Part shown: piece after piece, positions 1-11,144 of the stretch
How the letters are laid out: each line of letters starts with the position of its first letter
How positions within the stretch are numbered: the stretch's first letter is position 1
Origin: Forficula auricularia
Taxonomy: Eukaryota; Arthropoda; Insecta; Dermaptera; Forficulidae
Direction: 5' to 3'
Assembly: GCA_024734495.1 (NCBI GenBank)
Contig: JALMQS010000187.1
Span: 8,481,055-8,545,054 of the forward strand
Length of the DNA: 64,000 nucleotides
The notes under the pieces: generated by a model
Told to the model about the DNA's origin: nothing
Seen by the model: the letters and a program-made list of their open reading frames with translations, nothing else
Databases searched by the model: none
Translations under genes and position numbers: made by a program

Positions 1-214
1 TATTAACTGGACTGCCTCTCTATTGTACTCACAATTTTGTTTGGAGGTCTTCAATCTTCAATCATTCAAACCTCCAATTCACATATATTTTCCATCCTCA
101 TCTAAACTCTGAATATTCTCTTTTGAAGAATGCAGGAGTAATCAAACTTTCATGAATCTTTTTGAAACGATTTCATTAATAGTATAATGTCTATAATCAA
201 AATAAATTATTTAT

Positions 215-372
215 TATATTCTTCTTCAAGTGCCATACTCGATTCCGAGCGTCGGCGATTACTCTGGAGAGTATCCTCCATTGTAATTTTCTTGGGGAAA
301 TTTTTCACAGGGGTGGTTTCCCATTGCTTTCTCCTGAAGGAATCAGATTATAGCCGATCACATATTTGCATC
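215..372 (-). repeat. tRNA-related SINE-like repeat, copy 1 (family R1), truncated
   Basis: This stretch matches 49020-49210, 49215-49378 and 57975-58095 (shared words such as CTTCTTCAAGTGCC, GGTGGTTTCCCATTG and TTATAGCCG). The fuller copies end in a minus-strand B-box-like GGTTCAAGCCC, so the family looks like a tRNA-derived SINE. This copy is cut off before the B box. The short reading frame across it is not a gene. Confidence 0.55.
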
Positions 373-395
373 TTGACTCCACATAAATATATAGA

Positions 396-428
396 TATAC
401 TATATATATATATATATATATATATATT
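396..428. repeat. (TA)n microsatellite
   Basis: A pure alternating TA run of about 30 bases, followed by T-rich sequence. Confidence 0.9.
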
Positions 429-429
429 T

Positions 430-1280
430 TAAGCTATTACGATCATACAACTTTGGATTTTTAAATATAGATTTTAGTTAATTATTATCGAAATTATAAT
501 TAATTTTAAAGGTTTTATTAGAAAATTAATTAAAAACCAATACTAAAATCCCATCTGCTACTTAATGTATGCATATGTATTTTTTTTTTTTATCATACAA
601 TAATCTTTCTCTATAAAGGCAACCAGCTGTTTTTGACTCTGTTTAAGACTCTTCGCCATTTAATAAACCTCGCTATTGGTGTAGACTGTAGAGGCAGCAG
701 GCGTTGAAATAAACTTTCGTATCTGTATGATTAAAACTGGGAGCAGCAAGTGCTACCGGTCGGATCTTAAGTCCTTTCCACGGTTTCAATGAAAATAAAT
801 ATCCAGGAGTGAATAAAAGCGGGACAGGAAGGTTATTTGGAGTGTCGAACAGGAACGAACGATACCCTCGCAAAAATAATATACAATATCATTTCTATGC
901 GCCGAGTCGAGATGATTCACCCCAAATATTATTATCATTTTGGCAACAGCCAGTGAGAGTCCTATATTAAGTCTACAAAATGAAACAAATTGGACTAAAT
1001 GAAAAAACTAAAAAAAAAAAAAAACCCTCTTCCGTTATTTAATTGTGGCGGTAGTGTATATGACTGTATATATTTACCTTTCGCAAGAGGGGCTTATGGA
1101 AGTTGAGTTTACACAGATTTAATCAATTGCTCTCTCCAGACCACTATAGTAAAATGCCCAAAAGGAAAATTTTGATATTCCAGTGCACTTTTTTTTCTTG
1201 GGGAGGGGGGGACAAATTTTACTGTATAAAAGACAAAAACTCGTTTTAAATTACATAAGGGATGATGAATGATTTTTTTA
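430..1280. other. No recognisable feature
   Basis: AT-rich sequence with poly-A and poly-T runs (about 578-591 and 1008-1024). I see no coding frame, RNA gene or repeat partner here. Confidence 0.5.
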
Positions 1281-1650
1281 AACATTTCTTAGAGCAAAGA
1301 TAAAAGTAAATAAATATTTTATGAGATATTAATTTACGATGAGTTAGTTTTCTAGGTCTCTTGTTTCACGTTAAAAATTAAAAAATAAAAGAGGTAAATT
1401 TTTTCAATATATATATATATATATATTTCGGGCTATGAACCCATTTTCAGGAATTACAGAAAATAACAGAAAATCAGTTATTTTCTATAATTTATGAAGA
1501 TGGGTTGATAGCACGAAATATATATATTGAAAAATTTACCTCTTTTATTTTTTTAATTTTTAACGTGAAACAAGTGTTCTAGAAAACTAACTCATCATAA
1601 ATTAATATCTCATAAAATATTTTTTTACTTTTATCTTTATTAAAGATGTT
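1281..1650. repeat. Inverted repeat, Penelope-type terminal remnant
   Basis: Two arms of about 180 bp are near reverse complements and meet around 1468. Near the centre each arm has a degenerate hammerhead-like core. The left arm on the minus strand reads CUGAAAA, U, GGG...CCC, GAAA; the right arm reads AUGAAGA, U, GGG...CAC, GAAA. The organisation matches the clearer inverted pairs at 18328-18740 and 36529-36866, but the cores are too eroded to call as ribozymes. Confidence 0.6.
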
Positions 1651-2299
1651 TCACCTTGCACCAACACCATAATCTCTATTAATTATCTTTTTGGTCAGTG
1701 ATCTCCCTTTGCACTAAAAATTTTAAAGAAGCACCCTAAAGAATGGGTGTGTATGTAGAAAAACATCCGGGAGTGGGGGATTTATTTTATTTTGTTTAAT
1801 TGCATTAAAACACTCATAATTTTGATTATTAGGAGATTTATTTTTAGTATTAACAAAAATTAATAACTTATCTTTGGTACAACTATGAACAAAATATCAT
1901 ATCATTCAAAAGAATATTTTATGTATGTTTCGACATTAACTTAACTAAGTTTATTAAACATATTTTAAATTAAATTTAAAGTGATGAGTAAGCCTGCTTA
2001 TTTTGACACTTAATATTGGTCAGTGCAGGTCTCATAGCGATTTATATGTTGCCAAGACGAGAGCGCTGCTTTGTTTTGACTTTGGTCATTAGTGACAATG
2101 CCATTTCGCATAAGTAAATAGTTGCAAATGCTAAGATTACTGCGGCATTGCTAATTCAGCGAGTAGTAGATACATGGGCGCCAGCACGATTATTTTCAAA
2201 GGGGGTGCACCTGCATCTACACACTATACTATTAAATATAATTTAAAATAGTGCATCCTTATAATATTAGGCATATAATATTAGATCTTTTTTTCTTTT
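1651..2299. other. No recognisable feature
   Basis: AT-rich sequence. A short GGGCGCCAGCACG patch near 2175 may be one end of a DNA element, but I found no matching end. Confidence 0.4.
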
Positions 2300-2420
2300 C
2301 TATTCCCTTGGCCGCAGGAACTAAATGCCCATTTAGCCAGTCGTCACAGATTCAGGAAGAATAGGTTTATAACCAAACAAAATAAAATAAAATAAAATAA
2401 CAAAATAAATAAATAAAATC
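2300..2420 (-). repeat. SINE-tail-like fragment and (AAAAT)n tract
   Basis: The minus strand contains TAAATGGGC followed by a G/T-rich stretch. This resembles the 3' part of the SINE at 20205-20416. An (AAAAT)n/(AAAT)n tract follows at about 2382-2420, directly next to the 3' end of the non-LTR pseudogene, so it could instead be that element's simple-repeat tail. Confidence 0.4.
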
Positions 2421-2454
2421 ATTGGATTATAGTTAGAAGCCAATAGATACTATA

Positions 2455-3010
2455 TGTTTAATAAAGGAATCTGCAATTGGACCTCCTTGGCCTAGAGATG
2501 CCAATAGATTCTTTGCGCATGTGGGGAAATCATTTTTTCCTTTAATATTAAGGTACAAACGATCAATTTTGTAAGTGTGTGTCTCACAGCCCAAAAGGAC
2601 GTGGTTAATATCACCAATAGAAATAGAATCACAAGAGCAGTATGGATTATCTCTCTGGCCGATTTTGTGTAGGCATGCCCTAGTATAAGTCGTATAATAT
2701 TAACTTTCAGTTTTCGATGAAGATTGAAGTTTTCAAACCACGGACGAATCGGGATTCTCGGACATACCATATATTAAAGAAATGACGACCTTTTACCCTA
2801 CTTGATGTCGACCACAGATTCTGCCAATCCCTGTAAATTCTCTTCTTGATGATTGATCGAATTTCATTGGGCGTTAGATCAAGTGAGTGTGGAATACCAT
2901 CGGCTAGACAGGCAAGCTATCAACTTCCTCATTTCCTGTAATGCCAGTGTGACTAGGGATCCAGAGAATTTCAATTGCTTTCCCATCAACCCTGATGTTA
3001 GTCATTTATT
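2455..3010 (-). pseudogene. Non-LTR retrotransposon, RNase H and C-terminal end, decayed
   Basis: Read from 3010 down, the minus strand encodes the end of a retrotransposon polyprotein in three frames. First comes an RNase H segment with WIPSHTGITGNEEVD, the conserved motif around the last catalytic acidic residues. After a frameshift there is ACLADGIPHSLDLTPNEI and RIYRDWQNLW. After another shift there is a Cys/His tail with CSCDS and INHVLLGC, typical of the C-terminus of Jockey/I-group elements with an RNase H domain. An RNase H would degrade the RNA strand of the cDNA hybrid. There are at least two frameshifts and one in-frame stop (after DSLPV), and reverse transcriptase is missing, so this is a dead 5'-truncated copy. 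The 92-codon ATG frame at 2492-2770 is only one segment of it. The family assignment is by motif only. Confidence 0.85.
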
Positions 3011-3954
3011 TTATGTCAATTAAGTTAATGTCAAATTCAAATCAATTCTTAATCTTTTTCTGTGTATTTTCTTTCATGAAAGGGAGATGCAAGTGCACCC
3101 TCCTGCCGGCACCCATGAGTGGATATGGATACTCTGTTTTCACACTAAGCAAAAATGGGTAACTTTGGATTTATTTGAATCATTCTATTTATGATGACAC
3201 AAAGGAAACATATTTTTCTTTATAATTGCAACGGAATATAAATTTGATATCGATGATTTTTTCTAATACCATACCTATTTCGCTGTCATTTTGTACAGAC
3301 TGGTCAGTCATATCATCATCATTATTTTGAATGCCGGCGTGCCTAGGAATCGATAAAGATTGTACTAAATTTAAATTTCATGAAAATGAAATATAGCTTG
3401 GGTATATATAACATCCGGTGGCTAAGAAAATTGAAATTGATGAGATTATAAATTTATAAAATGCTGTAAGCTTCGTTCACCTTTTGCAGATAGGTATCCG
3501 TTCAATGGTTAAGTTAAAGACATTAAAGACATTACACTGGACAACAGGAAGTCCCTTGACAATCATATATTGATAAGAATATAAATTGGGAAATTAAAAT
3601 TTAAATATCTTCTAGTGGGCAATGACTAAAAGTGAGATGGTTCAGATCATAGTTGAGGGAGTTTGAATAATACATTTAAATATTACAAATTTTCAGTCAT
3701 TTTATCTGATTATTTATTGAAGCAACGTGTTTCGGCACTGTTTTTATGCCATACCTTTGATTCTTTCTCTAAATGATTTAATTCTAATGTTGCGGAGAAC
3801 CCCATTTCAAATCATGTGTTCAAAAATTATGTACTTTTTCGAAATATCGAGACATTTACTTGTTTCTTAATTATTATTGTTGTGGATGATGCCCAAAATC
3901 AACCAGGCCAGGAACGTTTTGCATTTTAAGTTAGTGGTGGAGATTACTGATAGG
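3011..3954. other. No recognisable feature
   Basis: AT-rich sequence with no long frame, no RNA-gene signature and no repeat partner that I could find in the window. Confidence 0.4.
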
Positions 3955-4490
3955 TATAAATGTGAACCTCATTTTGACTGAGAAATTTTTCGTGACCCCA
4001 TTTTATATGATATATGGTATAAAATCATTATTTTTCCAAGCAAATCAAAAATAAATTTATAATGAAGCGAATCTTTATAAACATACCCTATTTTGTAATT
4101 TTACCATTTATTAAAAAACTACATAATTACAATTATTTAATATAAATAATACCTAATGAAATGGATCTGATTGTTTCTTATTAAATAAACAGAAGAAAAT
4201 CATCCTCAATATTTTCAAATTTTATCTGTAATTTGATTTTATAATCGGCAATGCTGAGAACGTTGCTTCACATAAATAAATGTATATTTAATAGAAAATG
4301 GCAATTTCACAAATTATTGCAAATTCAATGACAAAAATACCTAATATTCACTAAACATACATTTTTGGCCGCTGCGCATTATAATTTTTTCATTGTCATT
4401 GTTGCCCTATGTTTCGCGACCCCGAAATTCAGTTATGCGATCCGAAATGGCGTCGCGACCTATATTTTAAGAAGCACTGGTCAAGACCAG
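3955..4490. mobile_element. hAT-like non-autonomous element (probable remnant)
   Basis: The right edge near 4485, read on the minus strand, begins with AGTGCTTCTTAAAATATAGG followed by GTCGCGACGCC. This matches the common hAT terminus of the CAGTGGTTCTTAA plus GGTCGCGACCC type. A weaker match (GAACCTCATTTTGAC, then GTGACCCC) near 3965-4005 may be the other end. I see no transposase between them and no clear TSD. Confidence 0.4.
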
Positions 4491-6642
4491 ATACTACACA
4501 TACCTGACTATAATATGTGAAATATTGAAATTTTTCAGGAGGGCTGCTTAAGGATAGAAAATCTCTAACAATAATTTAAAGGGTGTTAACAAGTAGGTGT
4601 GCCAATGCTCATCCCTTCTACATAGACATGAGTTTTTACTTTGATCAGAGGGGGATAAAGTTTTTCAGGCGAAAATACCTCTCACAAGTAATATCCTCAG
4701 TGCCGACTACTCTCTTTCTTTTATGACTTTTAAATCTTTTTATACTGAGTAGTGAACAACTTGATAAAATGGAAATTTTTTCCGATACCCTAAAAAGAAT
4801 TAAAATAGAAACATAAAATAGAGTTTAGCTGACCATTTTGATTTTTAATGTTCTAAAAGAGCTTTGGGATTTATCACTAATAATTAAAATAATTAAACTA
4901 TTCATTATGAGTAATTTTTTTAAACAAATAACCACAAGTACTTAAATAACATAATTATTTTTAATAATTCAGATAGTTGATTCTACTTATTTTGGAAAGA
5001 TATAATTTTTTTCTCACAAAAATCGTTTTAGTGCCAAAATGTTTAAATTTCCAAACAAAAGAAGTGCTTTTTGAGCCTTTTACCTTCACAACATTCCTGT
5101 TCAAAAATACATCAAAATCAGAAATATCATATAACTATCGAACGGTTGCAAGTTGGAACTACTGAGCTGATATTTGGAACATGTGAATACCTATGCTAAT
5201 AAACTGCTTAAATGAACTTCCTAGCTCAAATCATTTGCTTACAAATATTGCAAATTCGCCAAATATTGTGGAAAGCGTGCCTAATCTTGAGAAAAGAGTT
5301 TTCACTTTTTTGTTTAATTTATTTTTAAAGATATTACATAATAAACAACGTTTCGAATACACTTTTTATTAATGTTATCAATAGAGCTCATAATTTCTAC
5401 ATTCATGGAAGATATACTATTCGCTGTGCCATTGGCGACCTAGGTTACAGCTCGCATGTAATGACTGTACTCTAGGTGGCGGACTTTGCAAGGTAAAAAT
5501 ATACTATTTATTTAAACTATATAGATAAGAATAGAGATAGATATTTTTTAATTTTGCAAAAACATAGGAGTAGGAAAGTTTGTTTATATGGTACTTTTAA
5601 TCAAGAAATGAAAATATCCGTTACCATACATTCGTGGAACTATTATCCATTGCGATGCTTAGATTTATACTAATTATAAATAGAGAAATCCTTTTTTACT
5701 TTGTCTCCTCTTCCTATTGCTTTGTCATTCTTCTAGGTATTGTTTATTTCTAATCATACAAGAGATCCCGACAAACCAATTGTCTGTAGGTAATATTAAT
5801 ATTATTTTCGATTTCTCTTTTAGAAGAACAGATCACAAAAGCTTCAAGAAAGACCCATGAACTTCGTCATCTCCATCTTACTCAATGGGTTTGTAATATC
5901 TATATGTATTTGATTTTTTTACTTATATTTATCTAGACATCAGCAATCATTCAAATACAGACAGGCTGGGTAATAAATAATTTTTAAAACCAGTGAGCAA
6001 TTGTATATATGAATAAAAAAAATGTCGTGTTTGCTGTTTGCTCGGTCGTTGTTTTGTATTGCTTCAGATTTGGTACTTCAGTTAAGCAATTAATTGAAGT
6101 TGAAATCAGATTGTATTACAAACATCATCAGCTTAAACGTGAGATACAAATTTCTCGAAAGAGTTAGAGATTAAGCCAAAGTATTTCTTTTCATATTAGT
6201 CCATCGGCTTAAGAATTCAAAAAAAATATTCATTTATTTTATTAAATCTCAAGACTCCAAATCATTATTTCTATCCACATATTTTTTTCACTTTATCTTA
6301 GCCACTTAAATAGTCGTCGAAGCTAATTATTATAGATAATGAACTTTCTTTTAGTAAATTAAATTATCAACAGGTTTCTTCATCATAATTTTTTTATATG
6401 TAGAATATCTAGGGCGTTAGAGCAATATTTATCCAACTTTCCACATAAATTTCACCATTACTGCCTAACCCTTGAAGGTATACAAATTTGTATAAAGACT
6501 ATTTTTAAAGAATATTAAATTACCAACAGGAAAGTTAAAATGAATAAAATGTCTAAAATTAATAGTTTATGAGTTAAAAGATATTCCAATATTCAAGAGT
6601 GAATAGACTTGATTCGATAACAAATAAGGTGTCTGAATTTCT
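4491..6642. other. Mostly featureless AT-rich sequence; one possible short exon
   Basis: I recognise no gene or repeat. At 5823-5887 a 66-base, less AT-rich segment lies between an acceptor-like pyrimidine tract ending in AG and a donor-like GGgtttgt. It could be a host exon, but there is no independent support. Confidence 0.3.
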
Positions 6643-7767
6643 CTCGATATAACAGGCAAAAAGAAATATAAATGAGAAAGAAATCGATCTTATTTTAACG
6701 ATTTAATCTATCATCAAGATATTCATAGTAAATTTTTAATAAAATATTTTTCATTAATGCATTTTCATTAATAATTTTGTATTTTAAAAGAAATTTCATG
6801 AAAAGATTCAATTCTTTCTCTCCGGGAGCGAATCAACTGAAAATGCCAAAAAGTTTTATTTTTTCTCAGATATTTATTCAAATCTATTGAAATTTGATAT
6901 CTGTGTATTATTTACTTTTATCTTTTATATCAAATTATCTTTATTAGGAAATTTGCATTTTAAAGGGTAGTTTATTTGAGATCCAATTTGAAAAGACGTT
7001 AATACCTCCGTTGAACATTTTTTGAAAAATTTGAAATTAATAGATATTATCAAACACTTAATTATTAATCATTTAATTCCATTTTGAACGAAATCGTTTC
7101 AGTACTTTTTGAGAAAATAGTCAAAGACTCCGAAAACCGTCAATGAAAGGCCGTTTTAGAAACATTTTAAAATTCACCTCCATGTCACAAGTCAATATTT
7201 TATTTCATATGACTTTTTAAACTTTTTTCAAAGGGATCTCGTGCTTTCAAAAAACATCATTTTTTTGATGGTTCAGATGGTTTTTGACCATTTTCTCAAA
7301 AAGTACTGAATCGATTTCGTTCAAAATTGAATTAAATTATTATTAAATTAATACGTAATTGTTTTATAATATCTATTAATTTCATTTTTTTAAATAACAT
7401 TTCAACGGAGTTATTAGCGTCTTTTCAAATTGGACTTCATATAAACTACTCTTTAAAATGCAAATTTCCCAATTATAATTATTTTATATAAAAGATAAAT
7501 TAAAATACCATGCAGATATGAAATTTCAATAGATTTAATTGAATAGGTAATGAGAGAAAAATAAAACTTTTTGGCATTTTCAGTTGATTCGCTCCCGGCG
7601 AGAAGAAATTGAATCTTTTCATAAAATTTTTATTAAAATACAAAATTCTCAATCAAAATGCTATTTTCTTATATTAAAAATGTACTCTGGACTTCCTAAC
7701 AGATGAAATCGATAAAATAAGATCGATTTCATTCACATTTAGAATTCTTTTGGTTTATTTTATCGAG
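6643..7767. repeat. 1.1-kb foldback element
   Basis: Two imperfect arms of about 540 bp are reverse complements around a centre near 7200. Landmarks include GGGAGCGAATCAACTGAAAA (left) against its complement near 7577-7597, and the pair CAGTACTTTTTGAGAAAA / TTTTCTCAAAAAGTACTGAA nearer the centre. The outer ends carry CTCGATATAA on the left and TTATCGAG on the right. No protein is encoded. It looks like a non-autonomous foldback or large MITE. Confidence 0.75.
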
Positions 7768-8118
7768 GCGTTCGTTAGGGACGTCTCTTAGAATAGGGAC
7801 ACATTATTTATTATGGATTCAATAAGTCCATTCAATTTACATTATTGAATATCTTTTAAAATATTAAAATTTAATACATTTAAATTTAGGATTATATAAT
7901 TTAATAAATAAATAAATAAATTAATTTAAATATACGATTATACCATCAACAGCAATGAGCCTGGCGTCTAGGGGAAGCGTCAGAGATCAGTTCAAAGCAG
8001 TTAAATTATTATTTTATTAAATAATTAAAAACGTTAAGACAAAAGTTTATTTAAAATGAATTTAAAAGAATTTATTTATTTGATATATATAACGATTTTG
8101 ATTGTTTTATTTGAATAT
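7768..8118. other. No recognisable feature
   Basis: AT-rich spacer between the foldback and the SINE tail, with no frame or repeat partner noticed. Confidence 0.4.
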
Positions 8119-8185
8119 TTTTTTTTTTTTATTTATTTAATGTCACCGGGAACAAAGCCCATTTAGACAGCACATTTATTTATTT
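8119..8185 (-). repeat. tRNA-SINE 3' tail fragment
   Basis: The minus strand gives TGTCTAAATGGGCTTTGTTC, then CCGGTGACATTAAATAAAT and poly-A. This is nearly identical to the tail of the complete SINE at 20205-20416, so it is a 5'-truncated copy. Confidence 0.75.
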
Positions 8186-8327
8186 TTATTTATTTATTTC
8201 ATTTTTCAACGGCTAGAAGCCTCAATTTACAAAATTATAAAATTATATATTACATACACAACAATATATTACAATACTCATTAAATACATCAACACATTA
8301 CATAATTTTACATTAGCATTATATTAG
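8186..8327 (-). repeat. 3' UTR and (AAAT)n tail of the non-LTR copy
   Basis: This lies between the stop codon of the RT-end pseudogene and an (AAAT)n simple-repeat tail at about 8178-8200 (minus-strand reading). It fits the 3' end of a target-primed retrotransposon. Confidence 0.55.
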
Positions 8328-9113
8328 TTATTCATAAATTAGTGTGAGCTTCTTGAATAAAGCCGCTACCTTATTGATTTCCAAAGAAAATTCCTGAGGA
8401 TTAACCAATTTTGGTGCCAACTCATTGTAACAATGACAGAGTCTGAAGACTGGATTTCTTTCAGGATGTCTACCAGTAGGCATCTCTGGATAGAATGGCA
8501 TTGTTCTTCTTAATGCATAATTGGGGCTATGTAGAGGAAAGAGAGCAGCAAGCTCTGTACATTTTACCTGGCCCGACATAATTTTATATATAAATATGCA
8601 ATCAGAGGCGATCATACAGGAATTTACAGAAGCTAGGCAGAAAGACTCAGCAGCAAGAGTGTAGTCATGATTAAATCTTGACATTGGATTATCAGTAAGT
8701 GATGCTAATTTTCTTAGAACTTTGTGCTGAACTCTCTCAATCCTATCAATGTCACCCCTCAAATTTGGTCTCCAAATAGCAGATGCATACATGATTATAG
8801 ATTTAGTTAGAGTTGAATATAGGTATTTAATCACATCAGGACTTTTGAATGACTTAGTGCTACGAGATATAAAACCCCAACTCTGATTAGCTCTACCCAC
8901 CACATATGTGATGTGCTCTTTAAAGGTGAGTTTGGTATCGAAAATAACTCCAAGGACTTTAATAGAGTTAACTCAAATACAGGTAGTGCCATTTTCGAGT
9001 TTATAATTGAATTTACAGTGGTTAGGTTGTTTAGAAAAACTAATAGTAAAACATTTATCAAAGTTTAGGAAAAGCAGGTTCGCATTTCACCAATTTATTA
9101 ATTTATTCAAGTC
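8328..9113 (-). pseudogene. Non-LTR retrotransposon reverse transcriptase, C-terminal part
   Basis: The minus strand encodes the region after the RT catalytic core of a Jockey-group-like element. In order: DLNKLINW, FDKCFTISF, KVLGVIFDTKLTFKEHI, SWGFISR, KYLYSTLTKSIIMYASAIW, IERVQHKVLRKLA and a final RLCHCYNELAPKLV. These match the usual order (KC...F, LGV.fD..L.F..HI, a-LGFI.R, L...yasviW, ie..Q..f.r..) seen in insect RT proteins. The open part (8328-8903) is 191 codons. Upstream the same frame continues through two stops, at 8973-8975 and at 9087-9089 (the latter just after INW). The catalytic YADD region is absent, so the copy is 5'-truncated and inactive. Confidence 0.88.
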
Positions 9114-9229
9114 AGATAAGTAAAGTTATTTGAATATATTCAGGGAAAATTTTCAAGGGTGCAACATCGTATTCTTGATCTGGTGGCCAAAGATCGACAA
9201 TTTTCAAAGGCCACTTATTAATATATTTC

Positions 9230-9470
9230 TCTAATAACAAATTATAGAATTTTTTTGCAACGAAATTTTCTCTGGAGAGAGACGGACTGGTAGAAACTTT
9301 AATTGAATGTAATGGAAGGCAGCCCAGAGGTAGTGAAGAAATAAAAAATTAACACATATCAAATAAGGCGTAATTTATTGGAATCCTTCCTCCTTTCCTT
9401 TCAAACCGACGTTTCGGAGGATTTTTCCCTCCTTCTTCAGGGTTTCAAAGGGTCAATGAATGAAACAAAT
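9230..9470 (-). mobile_element. Penelope-type terminal module (family A), single arm
   Basis: This matches 58545-58760 over most of its length, including GGAAGGCAGCCCAG, the stretch before GTAATTTATTGGA, and the ribozyme-like core. In the 58-kb copy the module is one arm of an inverted repeat. Here only one arm is visible. Such short terminal units are typical of the pseudo-LTRs of Penelope-like elements. Confidence 0.6.
9403..9445 (-). ncRNA. Candidate type I hammerhead ribozyme (family A)
   Basis: On the minus strand: stem I AAACC; core box CUGAAGA; one extra A; stem II GGAGG closed by CCUCC; core box GAAAC; cleavage triplet GUC; stem I partner GGUUU. Stem III is the self-complementary ACGU, which can only form between two molecules, as in minimal dimeric hammerheads of Penelope-like elements. 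The unpaired extra base after CUGAAGA departs from the consensus. Confidence 0.6.
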
Positions 9471-9858
9471 AAAATGTTTCCTTCTTCTCTCCACAGTAGT
9501 GTTCAAAAACTTTCTGCATTTTTAACAGAGGCATAGAAAAACAATTTTTTTTCTCCTCCTTTTCCTCCTTTTCCTAATTAAGATATCTAACCCTTCTTCA
9601 GTTGCTAAAAAATTCCATTGAAACAGGAGAATCAATTCACGAGAGACTCTCACAGAGTCAACTTATAATGTAATTACAATTTTAAAACTGTTCATATACA
9701 ATACGAAATTTATTTTTCTATCATGTGTGAATAAAATGTTAATAAAATACAATATTTTTTTATTAAAAGAGAAACATATATTCATTTGTTGATAGGTCAA
9801 TTGATTTTTGTTATTTTTCTTTTATGCGTCTCGCAGATAACCAATAGATTACCGTAGT
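9471..9858. other. No recognisable feature
   Basis: AT-rich sequence with pyrimidine tracts around 9545-9575. No coding frame seen. Confidence 0.4.
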
Positions 9859-10097
9859 CGTGGGCGAATATAGGGGAGCAGTGCCCCCTACAAAACTCAT
9901 TGCCCCCCTTCCCCTTAGAAAAGTTAACTAACTTTTTAGTAGATTTGACAAATTTTGAAAGTAACTAAATAATTTAATGTGAAATACATCAATGATGCCT
10001 CGTAATAATGGAGTTTCTATTTTTCTAGAGAAGTTGGAGTAATGAGATTTGCAGGGGGTGGGGCACTGCCCCTTTGCCCCCCTCTAACTACACTCAT
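9859..10097. mobile_element. hAT-like MITE (family H1), copy 1
   Basis: This shares long stretches with 18979-19232 and 50907-51149, for example CTAACTTTTTAGTAGA, GACAAATTTTG, and GATGCCTCGTAATAATGGAG (the last shared with the 18979 copy only). The right end is CTACACTCATG. Both ends are rich in C/G runs (GCCCCC). The left end is degraded, so no TSD can be read here; the other copies show 8-bp TSDs. Confidence 0.7.
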
Positions 10098-11142
10098 GGT
10101 TACACTACACGGTGAATCAAAATCAAACTTGTGTAGCTCCTAGCTCTCTCAGATTCTTTCTCTCCACATGATATCAAGCTTGCCTTGCATGATAGTTTGC
10201 AGTATTCTGCACATGATCACCAAAAAATATATTAAATTTCCTCAAAAACAAATTTAATTAATTGATTTACTTGAGGTGTAATGTAGAGCTCTTATTTAAT
10301 TTCAGCCCTGGATGATTCCGACCCAAAAGATAATTTACTTAACAGCAATCTGCCCCTGATAAAATGTAATCAAAATCAATCTCAATTTCATAAAGTCTCA
10401 TGTTATTTTAGTTCTTGGCTCGTGATCTTTTCTCTGAGCAAATCGATCATTCACTACAACATTGTATTAAGATAATATCATCTAATGACGCGTATTTTTA
10501 ATTTGTAAATATATATGTAAATTGATATATGTCTTCCTGTAAATTTCGTCTCGATAGTTGTTGTGTTGATACAATGTTTGTATAATAATTAAATAGTAAT
10601 AATTTGAAACTTTAAATGGACATAGGTTGTTAATGTTGAAAATGAGCAAAATATAATTCTAAAATGAAGAGGGAATGGTTAGCTAGAAAATGTAAATTGT
10701 CCAGCCAAGTTTGTCTGTAGGAAGTTAATTCGTTTAAATTCTGACATGTGTCAAATCATTTAAGGCATCAACACACCCTCCTAAAGGGCAATACTACAAC
10801 GGAATTGTTATCAAGTGTAAATTGAAACCAGTTGGATAATTGCTTTCTCTTACCCTTCTAACATAAGGGAAAGCGAAATTCTAATTGCAAAGTTCTTAAT
10901 TAGAAAATTTGTATTTTAAGTCAAAACCTTTGTAGGTTATTTTGATTTTTTTCTTCATTACTTTAGACTAGCGGCTCTCAGCCTTTTTAATAAACGCTAA
11001 CCATCAAACATTTAAGTAGGTACTACCAACAACAATATCTATGATCCTTATAATTTTTTCTGTCCATATTTCTATTTTGAAAATATGTATATTTTACAAT
11101 TCTAAAAATAAAGAGTTAAAATTTTTCAACCAATAAACAAAA
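10098..11142. other. Unassigned; single hAT-type end near 10978
   Basis: No coding region recognised. At 10973-10995 GCGGCTCTCAGCCTTTTTAA resembles the widespread hAT terminus CAGCGGTTCTCAACCTTTTTA, but I found no partner end. Confidence 0.35.
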
Positions 11143-11144
11143 TA

